Shown: positions 33,250 through 41,914 of the stretch, piece after piece | How the letters are laid out: each line of letters begins with the position of its first letter | How positions within the stretch are numbered: the stretch's first letter is position 1 | NCBI GenBank assembly: GCA_026129525.1 | Contig: JAHCHW010000001.1 | Span: 384,001-448,000, forward strand | Reading direction: 5' to 3' | Source of the DNA: Chitinophagales bacterium | GTDB lineage: Bacteria > Bacteroidota > Bacteroidia > Chitinophagales > LD1 | Length of the DNA stretch: 64,000 bases | Made by a program: the position numbers and the translations under genes | The notes under the pieces: model-generated | Seen by the model: the letters and a program-made list of their open reading frames with translations, nothing else | What the model was told of the DNA's origin: nothing | The model's database searches: none

Positions 33250-34284
33250 ATGCTGATAACTACACCTTTGCCGTATAACTTGGCTGCCGAGCATTATACT
33301 TTGTTCAGCGGAAAAACCAACTATAGCGTTGCAACTACGGAAATTCGAAACCTGAACAACGTATTTGTAACACACGAAGGTCTTTGCCTGAAAAATTTCC
33401 TGTTAGTTCCGTGTTCACATTTTAATTTATGCGGCTCTGATGATTCAACCTTCTATTTTCCGTTTTGGAAACTGGCGATAGAGCAGTATTTAGTTTCCTC
33501 TTACGGAAAAAGTTTGAAGAAAATTGAGTTAAATGATGCTGAGTATTTGCACATACACACTAAATGGTTCGGCTATTTTTTTTGGCTAACTGACTGCCTG
33601 CCTAAGTTAATACGCACCCTAAAATTTCACCGTCAGGTAAAACTCATTTATCCTGAAAACTGGAAGAACATTGCCTTTGTAAATGACACGCTTCAACTCT
33701 TCCCCAATTTAAAATACCAAGTTATTCCGAAAGGAGTGCACATGCAGGTTGCCAAACTAATGCTGCCCGAAACCAGGCGATGGAGCAATGCCATTGACCC
33801 GCGCGAAGTAGAACTAACGCGCGAGTTTGTTTTTACCGAATTAGACAAACAAGGCATAGCAACTAATTTGGGCGAGAAAATTTACATAAGCCGCAACAAA
33901 GCGGCACGCAGAAAACCGGTTAATAACGATGAAGTAGAACAACTAATCAAGAATTACGGTTTTACAAGTGTGTGTATGGAAGAGTTTTCGTTTTTAGAGC
34001 AATTGAGTATAATGCGAAATGCAAAAGCAGTAGTTGGTCTTCATGGCGCAGGTTTAGCTAATTCAATGTTTATGCAAAAAGAAGGTAGCATCCTTGAGCT
34101 ATCACCTGCCATTACCGACCCTAAAAAATTCAGAATTTCCTTTTGGCGGCTTGCCAATACCGTAAATGCAAAATTCCTTATACAGTTTTGCCAACTGAAA
34201 ACTCCAATACCGGAAGATATTTATGAAGTTGACGTATTGGTTGACCTTGCAACACTTAATAAAAACTTACAAGCCCTCAGCTAA
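33250..34284 (+). CDS. Glycosyltransferase family 61 protein
   Basis: 344 residues with the GT61/DUF563 core: HIHTKWFGYFFWLTDCLPKL (~97-116), KIYISRNKAARRKPVNND, and MRNAKAVVGLHGAGLANSMF near residue 255-275, then SILELSP. It is the last gene of the co-directional glycan cluster, 6 bp after the previous stop. Some GT61 members are xylosyl or N-acetylglucosaminyl transferases. No donor can be assigned here. Confidence 0.85.
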   Translation: MLITTPLPYNLAAEHYTLFSGKTNYSVATTEIRNLNNVFVTHEGLCLKNFLLVPCSHFNLCGSDDSTFYFPFWKLAIEQYLVSSYGKSLKKIELNDAEYLHIHTKWFGYFFWLTDCLPKLIRTLKFHRQVKLIYPENWKNIAFVNDTLQLFPNLKYQVIPKGVHMQVAKLMLPETRRWSNAIDPREVELTREFVFTELDKQGIATNLGEKIYISRNKAARRKPVNNDEVEQLIKNYGFTSVCMEEFSFLEQLSIMRNAKAVVGLHGAGLANSMFMQKEGSILELSPAITDPKKFRISFWRLANTVNAKFLIQFCQLKTPIPEDIYEVDVLVDLATLNKNLQALS

Positions 34285-34317
34285 ATTTAACCACACTTTT
34301 CTCCCTAACATTGCACT

Positions 34318-34620
34318 ATGATAGTTTACAACGTAACCGTAAAAGTTGAATTAGACGTACACGACCTTTGGCTGAAATGGATGAAGGAGGAACACTTGCC
34401 CCGTGTATTGGAAACCGGCTGTTTTACCGATGCAAAAATGTTTCGCATACTGGAAGAAGATACGCGCGATGGCATCAGTTACGCCATGCAATACTTTGCC
34501 AAAAATATGACCGATTACTTTGAGTATAAGGAAAATCATGCTGCGCGTTTGCAAAAGGAAGGCTTGGACATGTTTCCCGGAAAGTTTCAGGCTTTCAGAA
34601 CACTGTTGAGAGAAGTTTAA
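34318..34620 (+). CDS. DUF4286 family protein
   Basis: 100 residues, cytoplasmic, whole-length match to the small DUF4286 pattern (MIVYNVTVKVELDVHDLWL at the N-terminus, SYAMQYFAKNMTDYFEYKEN in the middle, FPGKFQAFRTLL at the end). Found in many Bacteroidota, function unknown. It follows the glycan cluster by 33 bp and converges with MurF-Alr at 11 bp. Confidence 0.88.
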   Translation: MIVYNVTVKVELDVHDLWLKWMKEEHLPRVLETGCFTDAKMFRILEEDTRDGISYAMQYFAKNMTDYFEYKENHAARLQKEGLDMFPGKFQAFRTLLREV

Positions 34621-34631
34621 CCTTCACCGGC

Positions 34632-37157
34632 TTACTCCTGAAAATACACCCGCTTTACCCGCGAAGAAATTCCTGTTAGAATTTCATAAGGAATCGTTTC
34701 AGCCGCTTCAGCTACTTCTTCCACCGTAGGGTTATCGCCAAACACAATTACTTCATCACCCTCTTTCGCATCAATTCCCGTTATGTCCAGCATGGTCATA
34801 TCCATACAAATGTTGCCTATTATGGGAACCAGTTTTCCGTTCACCAGCATTCTGCCTGCTTTGTTCGAAAGCTTACGGCTTAACCCATCGGCATAACCTA
34901 TTCCAACGGTAGCAATAGTTTTATCTTTTGAAACTTTCCCAACTCTTCCATAACCAACTGTATCGCCCTTTTTCACATGCTTAATCTGCGAAATAGTTGT
35001 TTTAAGTGTTGACACATTCACCAGTTTACCCTGCACTTTTTCGGAAGAATCAATGCCGTACAAGCCTATGCCCAACCGCACCATATCAAACTGTGCTTTC
35101 GTGTGTCGCGCTATTCCGGCACTGTTTAGTATATGACGTAGAATTTTGTAGTTGAACGATGAGCAAATTTTACTGCTCATGGTTTCGAACAGGCTTATTT
35201 GTGCTTTAGTAAAACTGTCGTAGGCTTTATCCTCGCTTGCCGCTAAATGCGAAAACACTGAAGCCACTTCAAGTAAATGATTTTGCTGCAGCCGTCCAAT
35301 AAGTTCGTCTAATTCATTTTCGGCAAAGCCAAGCCGATTCATGCCTGTTTCCAACTCAACATGAATTTTGTACTTCTCGCTTCCGTTGTTGCCGCGCAGC
35401 AGTAACAATGTTTCCGAAAACTTATCGAGCAGATTTAAACTGTAAATATCCGGCTCCAACCGATACTGAATCATAGCTTCGAAACTGCGCTGTTCAGGAT
35501 TCATTACCATAATGGGCAACGTAATGCCGCTCTTTCGCAATTCCACACCTTCATCGGCATACGCCACTGCCAAATAATCACAACGGTTAAACTGCAACAC
35601 ATTGGCAATTTCAAAACTTCCGCTGCCGTAGCTGAATGCCTTAACCATTGCCATAATTTTGGTTTCGGGTTTCAGCAGCGATTGATATACTTTCAGATTA
35701 TTGGCAACGGCATTCAGGTTTATCTCCAATACCGTTTCGTGCGCTTTCTTCTCCAAAAATTTGCCGATTACTTCGAAACGGAACTTGCGTGCCCCTTTAA
35801 GCAGGATTACTTCGTTCTGAAACGAAGACGAATCCATGTGTTGCAGATACTCATCGGTAGAGGGATATATTTCGCACTGCAATGCTTCATTCTTTTCAAA
35901 CAATTTCCTTTGTCGGTTGAGCGCAGTGCCTATTCCTATTAAGCGCTGAATATTGTTCTGCTTCAACAGCTCTGCAACTTCAGCATACAATTCCAACTCG
36001 CCTTTCCCGCTTTGCAGAATATCGGAAAGAATGACTGTTTTTTTAGGGTGTTGATGCTGTTGTTTCAAAAAATCAATGGCAATACGAAGCGAGTTGAGGT
36101 CGGAGTTGTATGAGTCGTTTATCAGCGAACAGTTGTTGATGGCATCTTTCATTTCTAAACGCATGGCAATGCGCGCAAGATGTTTCAGCCGTTCGGCAAT
36201 CACCGCAGGCTCCATTTGCAAATAAAGCATTACACAAACGCAGTGGATGGCATTTTCTACACTGGCGCGGTCGCTGAACGGAATTTCAAAGTCTATTTCC
36301 TTCCCTTTGTAAATGCAGTGAACAAACGATTGATTCTCTTTTTGCAGCACACTGGCAACATACAGGTCGGCTTCGTTCGAAAAACTCCATGTAAAAGTCT
36401 TGATTTTGTTTTCGGTGTCATCGCTGCCTTTCGATAAGGAGTTTATTTCGGCAATGCTTTGGTTTATGTCGGGGTAATCTTTGCAGTAAATAAGCACATC
36501 GCTGTTTACAAACAGTTTCAGTTTTTCCTTCGTTTTATGGCGTATGTTCAAAAAGCCCTCACTGTGCGCTTCGCCTATGTTGGTGAAAATACCAATGGTA
36601 GGGCGTATTATTTTTTCGAGTCGCAGCATTTCGTCCGGCTCTGAAATTCCCGCTTCAAAAATGGCAAGGTTATTTTCTTCGTTCATCAACCAAAGCGACA
36701 ACGGAACACCAACCTGCGAATTATAGCTTTTAGGGCTGCGGACAATATTGTAGTCTTCGTGCAACAACTGATACAGCCACTCTTTTACTACCGTCTTCCC
36801 ATTGCTGCCGGTAATGCCAATAACAGGCATATTAAATTTACTGCGGTGATAACCGGCTAACTTTTGCAAAGCAGCCAATGCATCTTTAACCACTATAAAA
36901 TCGGCTTCGGGGAAATCTTCTTGCAGCGGTGGTTTAGAAACCACAAAACTCCGCACACCTTTCAGGTACAACTCAGAAATGTAGGTATGCCCGTCTAATT
37001 TTTGTCCGGGCAGTGCAAAAAACAGGGTTTGTTCGGGATGTATAAGTTTGCGCGAATCAAGCAGCAGTTCCTGTATGGCATGCTCTTTATGCACCGGATG
37101 GGCAGGCTTGCCCCCCGTAGCTTTCACAATTTCCTCAATACCATAAGGCTTTTTCAT
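34632..37157 (-). CDS. murF-alr: MurF-alanine racemase fusion
   Basis: 841 residues from MKKPYGIEEIVKATGG at 37157. An upstream in-frame ATG adds 21 unrelated residues and is rejected. Residues 1-~460 are MurF (ATP loop GITGSNGKTVVKEW), which adds D-Ala-D-Ala to the UDP-MurNAc-tripeptide. Residues ~475-841 are a PLP alanine racemase with the Schiff-base K506 in MVKAFSYGSG and RLGIGLYGID. The fusion makes D-alanine and uses its dimer on one chain, and is a known feature of Bacteroidota. Both halves look complete, though the MurF half should be checked for all catalytic residues. Confidence 0.95.
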   Translation of the reverse strand: MKKPYGIEEIVKATGGKPAHPVHKEHAIQELLLDSRKLIHPEQTLFFALPGQKLDGHTYISELYLKGVRSFVVSKPPLQEDFPEADFIVVKDALAALQKLAGYHRSKFNMPVIGITGSNGKTVVKEWLYQLLHEDYNIVRSPKSYNSQVGVPLSLWLMNEENNLAIFEAGISEPDEMLRLEKIIRPTIGIFTNIGEAHSEGFLNIRHKTKEKLKLFVNSDVLIYCKDYPDINQSIAEINSLSKGSDDTENKIKTFTWSFSNEADLYVASVLQKENQSFVHCIYKGKEIDFEIPFSDRASVENAIHCVCVMLYLQMEPAVIAERLKHLARIAMRLEMKDAINNCSLINDSYNSDLNSLRIAIDFLKQQHQHPKKTVILSDILQSGKGELELYAEVAELLKQNNIQRLIGIGTALNRQRKLFEKNEALQCEIYPSTDEYLQHMDSSSFQNEVILLKGARKFRFEVIGKFLEKKAHETVLEINLNAVANNLKVYQSLLKPETKIMAMVKAFSYGSGSFEIANVLQFNRCDYLAVAYADEGVELRKSGITLPIMVMNPEQRSFEAMIQYRLEPDIYSLNLLDKFSETLLLLRGNNGSEKYKIHVELETGMNRLGFAENELDELIGRLQQNHLLEVASVFSHLAASEDKAYDSFTKAQISLFETMSSKICSSFNYKILRHILNSAGIARHTKAQFDMVRLGIGLYGIDSSEKVQGKLVNVSTLKTTISQIKHVKKGDTVGYGRVGKVSKDKTIATVGIGYADGLSRKLSNKAGRMLVNGKLVPIIGNICMDMTMLDITGIDAKEGDEVIVFGDNPTVEEVAEAAETIPYEILTGISSRVKRVYFQE

Positions 37158-37228
37158 ACAATTGGCAAGGCTGCAATGATACAACAGAAAGCAGGCATAT
37201 TTAGTATGCCGAAAGGGCAAAAAATCAT

Positions 37229-37258
37229 TTTGCCGTTTCCCATTTTGGCTTACATTCG
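37229..37258 (+). promoter_or_regulatory. Candidate promoter of the small membrane protein gene
   Basis: TTTG (37229-37232), 18-bp spacer, TACATTCG (37251-37258, one mismatch to TAnnTTTG), 21 bp before the start codon. Confidence 0.5.
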
Positions 37259-37279
37259 CACTGCAAAATTCAAGAAAAT

Positions 37280-37504
37280 ATGAGCAAAGTAATTGCAGGC
37301 ATTTTCACCATCGTAGGCGGTTTAATGACCCTCTATTTCAGTTTTGTTTTAGCCAATACTTCGTGGGCATTGGAGTATAACGATCCCAAGTTGCACATGA
37401 GTTTGTTTCAAACAGGGCACATGGTGCCGTTTGTGATTGGTTTGTTCCTGCTTTCTATTGGAATGATTTTCTTTTTTGTTGCCCGCGAGCCGAATTTGAA
37501 GTAA
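37280..37504 (+). CDS. Small two-helix membrane protein, unknown function
   Basis: 74 residues with two hydrophobic helices (about 4-25 and 49-68) and a polar loop with several charged residues (LEYNDPKLHMSLFQTGH). No family recognised. A promoter-like element and a strong downstream hairpin terminator bracket it, supporting a real gene. Divergent from murF-alr. Confidence 0.7.
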   Translation: MSKVIAGIFTIVGGLMTLYFSFVLANTSWALEYNDPKLHMSLFQTGHMVPFVIGLFLLSIGMIFFFVAREPNLK

Positions 37505-37528
37505 TCTCTTTTTTAGAGGATTTAAATA

Positions 37529-37571
37529 CTAAAAACCTCCTTTGGCTAATGCCGAAGGAGGTTTTGTTTTT
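37529..37571. terminator. Bidirectional rho-independent terminator
   Basis: AAAAACCTCCTTTGGC (37531-37546) / GCCGAAGGAGGTTTT with a 4-nt loop TAAT. T-rich tail on the plus strand and A's on the other side. It separates the small membrane protein gene from the convergent barrel-like gene. Confidence 0.88.
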
Positions 37572-37583
37572 CAACAGGCACTT

Positions 37584-39023
37584 TTAAAACTGATACCTGA
37601 ACCCGCCCGATACCCCAACGTTGTATTTTCTTCTTTCCTGAATGCCTATGCGCTGTAAGCCCATAAAAAACATAGGCTCGGTAAAGAACACCCATTTGCC
37701 GTTAACGATATACTCAACACCGGTTGCCGCATAAAACGAAGTATAGTATCGCTTAGCATGGTTAATGGAAAAGTTTTCGGTGTTTACCGTAGTGCTTTTT
37801 GTGCTGTTTGATAGCGCATCAAACTGCACTGCTTCGTATCCGGTGTTGCCGCCAAACTGGGTTTGGGTGGGAAATCCGCTGGTGTTGTTCACTACACCGT
37901 TTGCGACAATGTTCATGGGGATGGTATCCTTCGGATACCGGTAAGTGAATAGTTCTTTCAGCCTGATGTGATGTATAAACCCTGCATGCACATACCACCG
38001 CAAATTAGGCTGTGCAATTAAATTGGCTTTAATGCCGGTAGTTATGTTCATCTCGTTCAGGTAACAGGAATAACTCAATGGCGCACGGGCATAGTTGTTA
38101 TCCAAATTGGTTTTGTGTACATCGAATGTGGTTTGCGAATACAACAAAGACGTAGTAAACGCAAAGCGGTCAACAAATAAAAACTCCTGCTGAAAGCCCA
38201 CCATAAAAGAAGCACCCCGCGAAAACGGTTTTCTTTGGCGAACGGTATCATCGGCAAACGGATTGCTCAGTATAGTTCCCGTAACATTTGCCATGGGACC
38301 AATAGAGTAGGTGAAAATTTTCCTCTTTTTCTTCGGAAGCAAATTCTCTTCTTTCTTTTCTGCATTCCACTCCTCCTCTTTTGTATTCAGCAGGGCAAAC
38401 ATGGTGTTGAGTGCGGTTACTTCCTGTTGGGTTTGTGCAGAGGTTACCGGAACTTCGGTTTGCAAACTTCCCTTTTCAGCAGCCACACTTTTTTCATCGC
38501 TTAACTGTTGAGCCTCTTTCTTATCTCGTTTTGCTACGGTTTTTCGGTTGCCGGAACCTTTTCCCGTAGTTACTTCCACCATCTGCTTTTCCGTATTTGA
38601 CGTTTCACGTTTCATATTTGATGTTTCCCATCTCCTATCTCCACTCTCACTCTCCCCATTTGACATTTTACTTTTCACGTTTGACTTTTCCCGTTTCCCC
38701 TCCACCATCTCCCGTTTCCCGTCCCCCGTTTCATCTTTCCCATCTCCCATCTCACCTTTCCCGTTTCCCATCTCCCATATCCCGTTTGTTCTTTCTATCT
38801 TCTCTGCCAACTGCCTGCTGCCTACCATCTTGCCCGCTTCGTACCCGAGTACGGCAAACAGCAACAGTCCGGCTGCTATACCGCCAAACCACCACCAAAG
38901 GAAACCTCTGCGTTTTTTCTTTTCATCGAGCATGGCTTCCATTTGCTCCCATGCCTGCGGGTCGAAAGGATATTCCACTCCTTTCAGTTTTTCGCGCAAT
39001 TGTTTATCGGCATTACTTTCCAT
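37584..39023 (-). CDS. Putative membrane anti-sigma-like protein with C-terminal outer-membrane barrel-like domain
   Basis: 479 residues from the ATG at 39023; a GTG two codons earlier is possible. Residues 1-~40 are a cytoplasmic piece (LREKLKGVEYPFDPQAWEQM), ~42-65 a single membrane helix (FLWWWFGGIAAGLLLFAVLG), then a ~75-residue Gly/Lys/Glu/Asn-rich linker encoded by a degenerate repeat (38591-38790), a Gln/Ser linker, and ~240 C-terminal residues with alternating strands ending in an aromatic (FRYQF), as in small outer-membrane barrels. Sequence overlap with the ECF sigma gene just upstream suggests it is the sigma factor's membrane partner. The role is inferred. I see no clear zinc anti-sigma motif. 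Confidence 0.8.
   Translation of the reverse strand: MESNADKQLREKLKGVEYPFDPQAWEQMEAMLDEKKKRRGFLWWWFGGIAAGLLLFAVLGYEAGKMVGSRQLAEKIERTNGIWEMGNGKGEMGDGKDETGDGKREMVEGKREKSNVKSKMSNGESESGDRRWETSNMKRETSNTEKQMVEVTTGKGSGNRKTVAKRDKKEAQQLSDEKSVAAEKGSLQTEVPVTSAQTQQEVTALNTMFALLNTKEEEWNAEKKEENLLPKKKRKIFTYSIGPMANVTGTILSNPFADDTVRQRKPFSRGASFMVGFQQEFLFVDRFAFTTSLLYSQTTFDVHKTNLDNNYARAPLSYSCYLNEMNITTGIKANLIAQPNLRWYVHAGFIHHIRLKELFTYRYPKDTIPMNIVANGVVNNTSGFPTQTQFGGNTGYEAVQFDALSNSTKSTTVNTENFSINHAKRYYTSFYAATGVEYIVNGKWVFFTEPMFFMGLQRIGIQERRKYNVGVSGGFRYQF
38591..38797 (-). repeat. Degenerate short-period coding repeat (linker of the anti-sigma-like protein)
   Basis: Coding strand is a run of purine-rich units such as ATGGGAAACGGG, GAGATGGGAGATGGG, AAACGTGAAACGTC, period roughly 9-12 bases but irregular. 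It encodes a G-N-G-K-(G/R)-E-(M/T)-like chain. The opposite strand reads as FPSPISH-like pseudo-protein, which is a shadow. Confidence 0.8.
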
Positions 39024-39582
39024 AAACACTCACTTTTACTTTATTCTGTTCAATAATCATATCCTGTAGTTTGGCACGTGCTTTTGCCAGGTTCGATTTC
39101 GAAGTGCCTTCGGAAATTCCCAGCAAATCGCCAATTTCTTTGTGGTTGTAGCCCTCCACCACATACAGGTTAAACACCGTGCGGTAAGCAGGAGTGAGCC
39201 TGTTTACAAGACGCATAATATCTTCCGCACTCATATCCGAAATAACATCCGAAGTATCTTCCACGTACACCGTTTTTTCAATATCGCTGTGCTGGTGGCG
39301 AAGCTCGGCACGCAGGTAATCGAGGGCGGTGTTTACCATAATGCGGTAAATCCACGCTTCGAGGTTGCCGCCTTTGGCTGCAAAGCTTTCGATGGTTTTA
39401 AAAACTTTAAAGAACGCCATGTTCAATATTTCGGTTGCCTGCTCGCGGTGCGAAGAATACCGCATGCATACCCCGAACATCTTGCCGTAGTAGCGTTCAT
39501 ACAGCCGCTTTTGGGCAAGGCGCTCGTTTTTAATGCAGCCTTGTATCAGTTCTTCTTCTATCACGCTGAAAGCGATTTCCAT
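39013..39582 (-). CDS. ECF-type RNA polymerase sigma factor
   Basis: 189 residues with sigma region 2 (~25-95: KRLYERYYGKMFGVCMRY, then FFKVFKTIESFAAKGGNLEAWIYRIMVNTALDYLR) and region 4 (~130-185: LVNRLTPAYRTVFNLYVVEGYNHKEIGDLLGISEGTSKSNLAKAR). No extra domain. The helix-turn-helix would read the -35 element. It overlaps the next gene by 11 bp, which encodes a membrane protein, so the pair is probably a sigma/partner unit answering an envelope signal. Confidence 0.93.
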   Translation of the reverse strand: MEIAFSVIEEELIQGCIKNERLAQKRLYERYYGKMFGVCMRYSSHREQATEILNMAFFKVFKTIESFAAKGGNLEAWIYRIMVNTALDYLRAELRHQHSDIEKTVYVEDTSDVISDMSAEDIMRLVNRLTPAYRTVFNLYVVEGYNHKEIGDLLGISEGTSKSNLAKARAKLQDMIIEQNKVKVSVYGK

Positions 39583-39600
39583 TGATAAAGGTATTAGTTA

Positions 39601-39653
39601 AGCGTGAATGGTTAACCGTGCAACTGTTTCGCCTCCCATTAACCATTCATGCT
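39601..39653. repeat. Inverted repeat between LVIVD gene and sigma gene
   Basis: AGCGTGAATGGTTAA (39601-39615) and TTAACCATTCATGCT (39639-39653) pair with one G:U, loop 23 nt. No T-run follows on either strand, so a terminator is not obvious. It lies 18 bp upstream of the sigma start codon and could hide the start or be a repeat remnant. Confidence 0.5.
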
Positions 39654-39669
39654 GAACGATTAACCAATT

Positions 39670-40968
39670 TTACTTCTCCACCGGAATTCTACTCAGCAGC
39701 GTAATATTTTGCACGTTGGTATAATCGTACTGATACAAACCATCATCGCCAATCATCAGCAATTTGTTGTTGAACGGAATTACATCAGTAGCCTGTATGT
39801 TGCTTACATGCACCACAGGGGTAGCGGGTATTGCCACCGGGTTGGCAGCATCCATCACTTTCAGCCCCGCAGCGCCATCGCAAATAAACAGGGCGTTTCC
39901 ATCTTTACCCAAACCATGCGGGTTGGTCATTGGCACGGTGTGCACCAAAGTGGGGTTAGCAATGTTCTGAATATTTACTACCTCTAACTGATTGGTAAAA
40001 GTGTTGCAGGGTGTTCCATCGCGCAGGGTTACATACGCATAGTCGCCATCTACAATTACCGGATCGCAGGCAGTGGCGTGTGTGTAATTGGAAACAAACA
40101 CCGGATTATCCGGATTGCTTACATCGTAAATAAACATGCCTGTGTTAGAACCAATAAACAGGCGGTTGTTGTACGGAAAAATGGTTTCAATGTTGAAGCC
40201 AACGCTCGAAGTGCCGCTTGCCACCGGATTGGAAGGCACGCTGATGTTAAAGCGATTCAGATTCCGGCTATCTACTACATACAACCTATTGTTGCTGATG
40301 GTAAAGCGTGCCATAGAACCGCCAATGCCCGGGGTGTTTGGGTTGTAGTTTACCGCAGTACCCGAAGTGTTGGTAGCGTTCATTACCACATCGCCTTCCA
40401 TCCATGGACCACCTCCCCACCAGCCTCCGCCTCCGCCACCACAGTCGGCATTCACTTTTTCTGTTTTCTCCACTTCTTTCCAATCAACCACTACGCCTTT
40501 TTCGGGGTCGGCATGGTAGCCTCCGGTAAAGGTTCGCTGAGGGAGGGCGTTTTCTATTCTTTTAAGCACGGTAATGCTTTGCGGGTTTGTAATATCCAAC
40601 GCCAGTAAATCAATATAACTGTCGGCATACAACACATTGCCGGTGGCTGCTATATCCACATTGCCGGGAATATTGATAAAGCCGATGTTTTGCGGAGCCG
40701 AAGGGTTGCTGTTGTTAATGATGTGAATGCCTTTGTTCACTTCGCTCACAAAAATATAGTTCCCCTTAAGGTAAATTTTGCCGGGCTTTTTCAGCGGCTT
40801 GGCGGGTTCCGATTTTACCGCGCTGCGAAGTTCATCGTAGCTCATATAAACCGGTTCGTAGGTTTTGTAGGTAATGGTTTGCACGCACTTGTCTTTTTTG
40901 CACGAAGTCAGAAAGAAAAGGCTTAACAGCATAAGCGATGCGAAGGGTTTCAGCGATGCGGATTTCAT
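39670..40968 (-). CDS. LVIVD-repeat (beta-propeller-like) lipoprotein
   Basis: 432 residues starting at MKSASLKPFASLMLLSLFF with a lipobox (LTSC) near residue 23. Upstream in-frame ATG codons add no signal and are rejected. The body repeats short units such as GNYIFVSEVNKGIHIINNSNP, GNVLYADSYIDLLALDITNP and RLFIGSNTGMFIYDVSNPDN, about eight in all, typical of LVIVD surface proteins that probably form a beta-propeller. A Gly/Trp-rich stretch (CGGGGGGWWGGGPW) sits mid-protein. Ligand unknown. Confidence 0.88.
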   Translation of the reverse strand: MKSASLKPFASLMLLSLFFLTSCKKDKCVQTITYKTYEPVYMSYDELRSAVKSEPAKPLKKPGKIYLKGNYIFVSEVNKGIHIINNSNPSAPQNIGFINIPGNVDIAATGNVLYADSYIDLLALDITNPQSITVLKRIENALPQRTFTGGYHADPEKGVVVDWKEVEKTEKVNADCGGGGGGWWGGGPWMEGDVVMNATNTSGTAVNYNPNTPGIGGSMARFTISNNRLYVVDSRNLNRFNISVPSNPVASGTSSVGFNIETIFPYNNRLFIGSNTGMFIYDVSNPDNPVFVSNYTHATACDPVIVDGDYAYVTLRDGTPCNTFTNQLEVVNIQNIANPTLVHTVPMTNPHGLGKDGNALFICDGAAGLKVMDAANPVAIPATPVVHVSNIQATDVIPFNNKLLMIGDDGLYQYDYTNVQNITLLSRIPVEK

Positions 40969-41069
40969 AGTGTTTTTGTTTTTGTGGAATAATGAAAGCA
41001 ACGGTTTTCGGGATTGAAACGTTTGGGATAGTGAAAGCGTTGCCTCGGCAATGAAACTTTTTAAACATG

Positions 41070-41087
41070 GTCTGACCTTGGTCAGAC
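41070..41087. repeat. 18-bp perfect palindrome (copy 1)
   Basis: GTCTGACCTTGGTCAGAC, ~15 bp before the start of the next gene. Its reverse complement recurs at 62743-62760. Not followed by T's, so not a standard terminator. Confidence 0.8.
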
Positions 41088-41101
41088 AAAAAAACCGACA
41101 A

Positions 41102-41896
41102 ATGAAATACTCTGCCATTTATGTCTTACTGCTAACTGCGTCCATGGCATTCGCCCAGTCTGAAATTGAAGATGTGGTGTACCTGAAAAACGGAAGTGTT
41201 ATCCGCGGCAAAATAACCGAGCAAAAATTTGGCGAAAGCCTGAAAATTGAACTGCTGGGCGGCAGCGTATTTGTTTTCCGCGAAAGCGAAATTGACAGCA
41301 TCAAAAAGGAAAACATCCGCAAAGCGAAACTAAACCGCCTGAAGACCGACTACTACCGCAAAGACCGCGGCTTTCAGAACATCAGCCAGGTGGGTATTAT
41401 TTACGGAGTGGCTTTAAAAAACAACGACAACTATACCGATTACTACTATAACAACAACCGGGACGATATCGGCATTTCCATTCACACCATTAACGGCTAC
41501 CGTTTTTGGTCCTATTTGTTTGTAGGGGCAGGAGTGGGTATTGACCGCTTTATTTCCTACCGCCAAACCTTCTCTCCATTTTATGTACGCGTTGCCAGCG
41601 AGTTTCTGAAACGCAAAGTAACGCCCTTTGTGTTTGTTGATGCCGGCTATGCGGTAATGTGGAAACAACCTTCCAACGATTATCAGACTTTCCGCAGCAA
41701 AGGAGGTGCTTATACTTCTGCCGGAGGCGGAATACGCATTTTTACCCGCAGCCGCGCTTCGGTAATGCTTAGTGCCGCTTACCGCATGAACATGAGCGAA
41801 ACCAAATGGTGGTACACCCAATGGAACGAGGGCACCTATTACACAATTAAGCGCACCTACCAGCGTATGGTGGCGAGTGTAGGGGTTACGTTTTAA
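41102..41896 (+). CDS. Secreted protein of unknown function, barrel-like
   Basis: 264 residues from MKYSAIYVLLLTASMAFAQ (41102), which is a clean signal peptide. The longer frame from 41051 adds a leader over the palindrome and is rejected. Residues 23-70 look like a small beta unit found in several Bacteroidota proteins (VVYLKNGSVIRGKITEQ...SVFVFRESEIDSI). The rest alternates aromatic and polar residues and ends in VGVTF, which suggests an outer-membrane barrel. No known function. Confidence 0.75.
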   Translation: MKYSAIYVLLLTASMAFAQSEIEDVVYLKNGSVIRGKITEQKFGESLKIELLGGSVFVFRESEIDSIKKENIRKAKLNRLKTDYYRKDRGFQNISQVGIIYGVALKNNDNYTDYYYNNNRDDIGISIHTINGYRFWSYLFVGAGVGIDRFISYRQTFSPFYVRVASEFLKRKVTPFVFVDAGYAVMWKQPSNDYQTFRSKGGAYTSAGGGIRIFTRSRASVMLSAAYRMNMSETKWWYTQWNEGTYYTIKRTYQRMVASVGVTF

Positions 41897-41914
41897 GCAG
41901 ATTATATTTACAGG

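Noticed and set aside
38548..39069. 173-aa plus-strand frame rich in FPSPIS
   Set aside because: Antisense of the coding repeat. The minus-strand protein overlaps the sigma gene and has a membrane helix.
41070..41087. Terminator or TetR operator
   Set aside because: Followed by A's in the plus direction and unlike the TetR palindrome ACCAAACGTTTGGT. It is the repeat also found at 62743.
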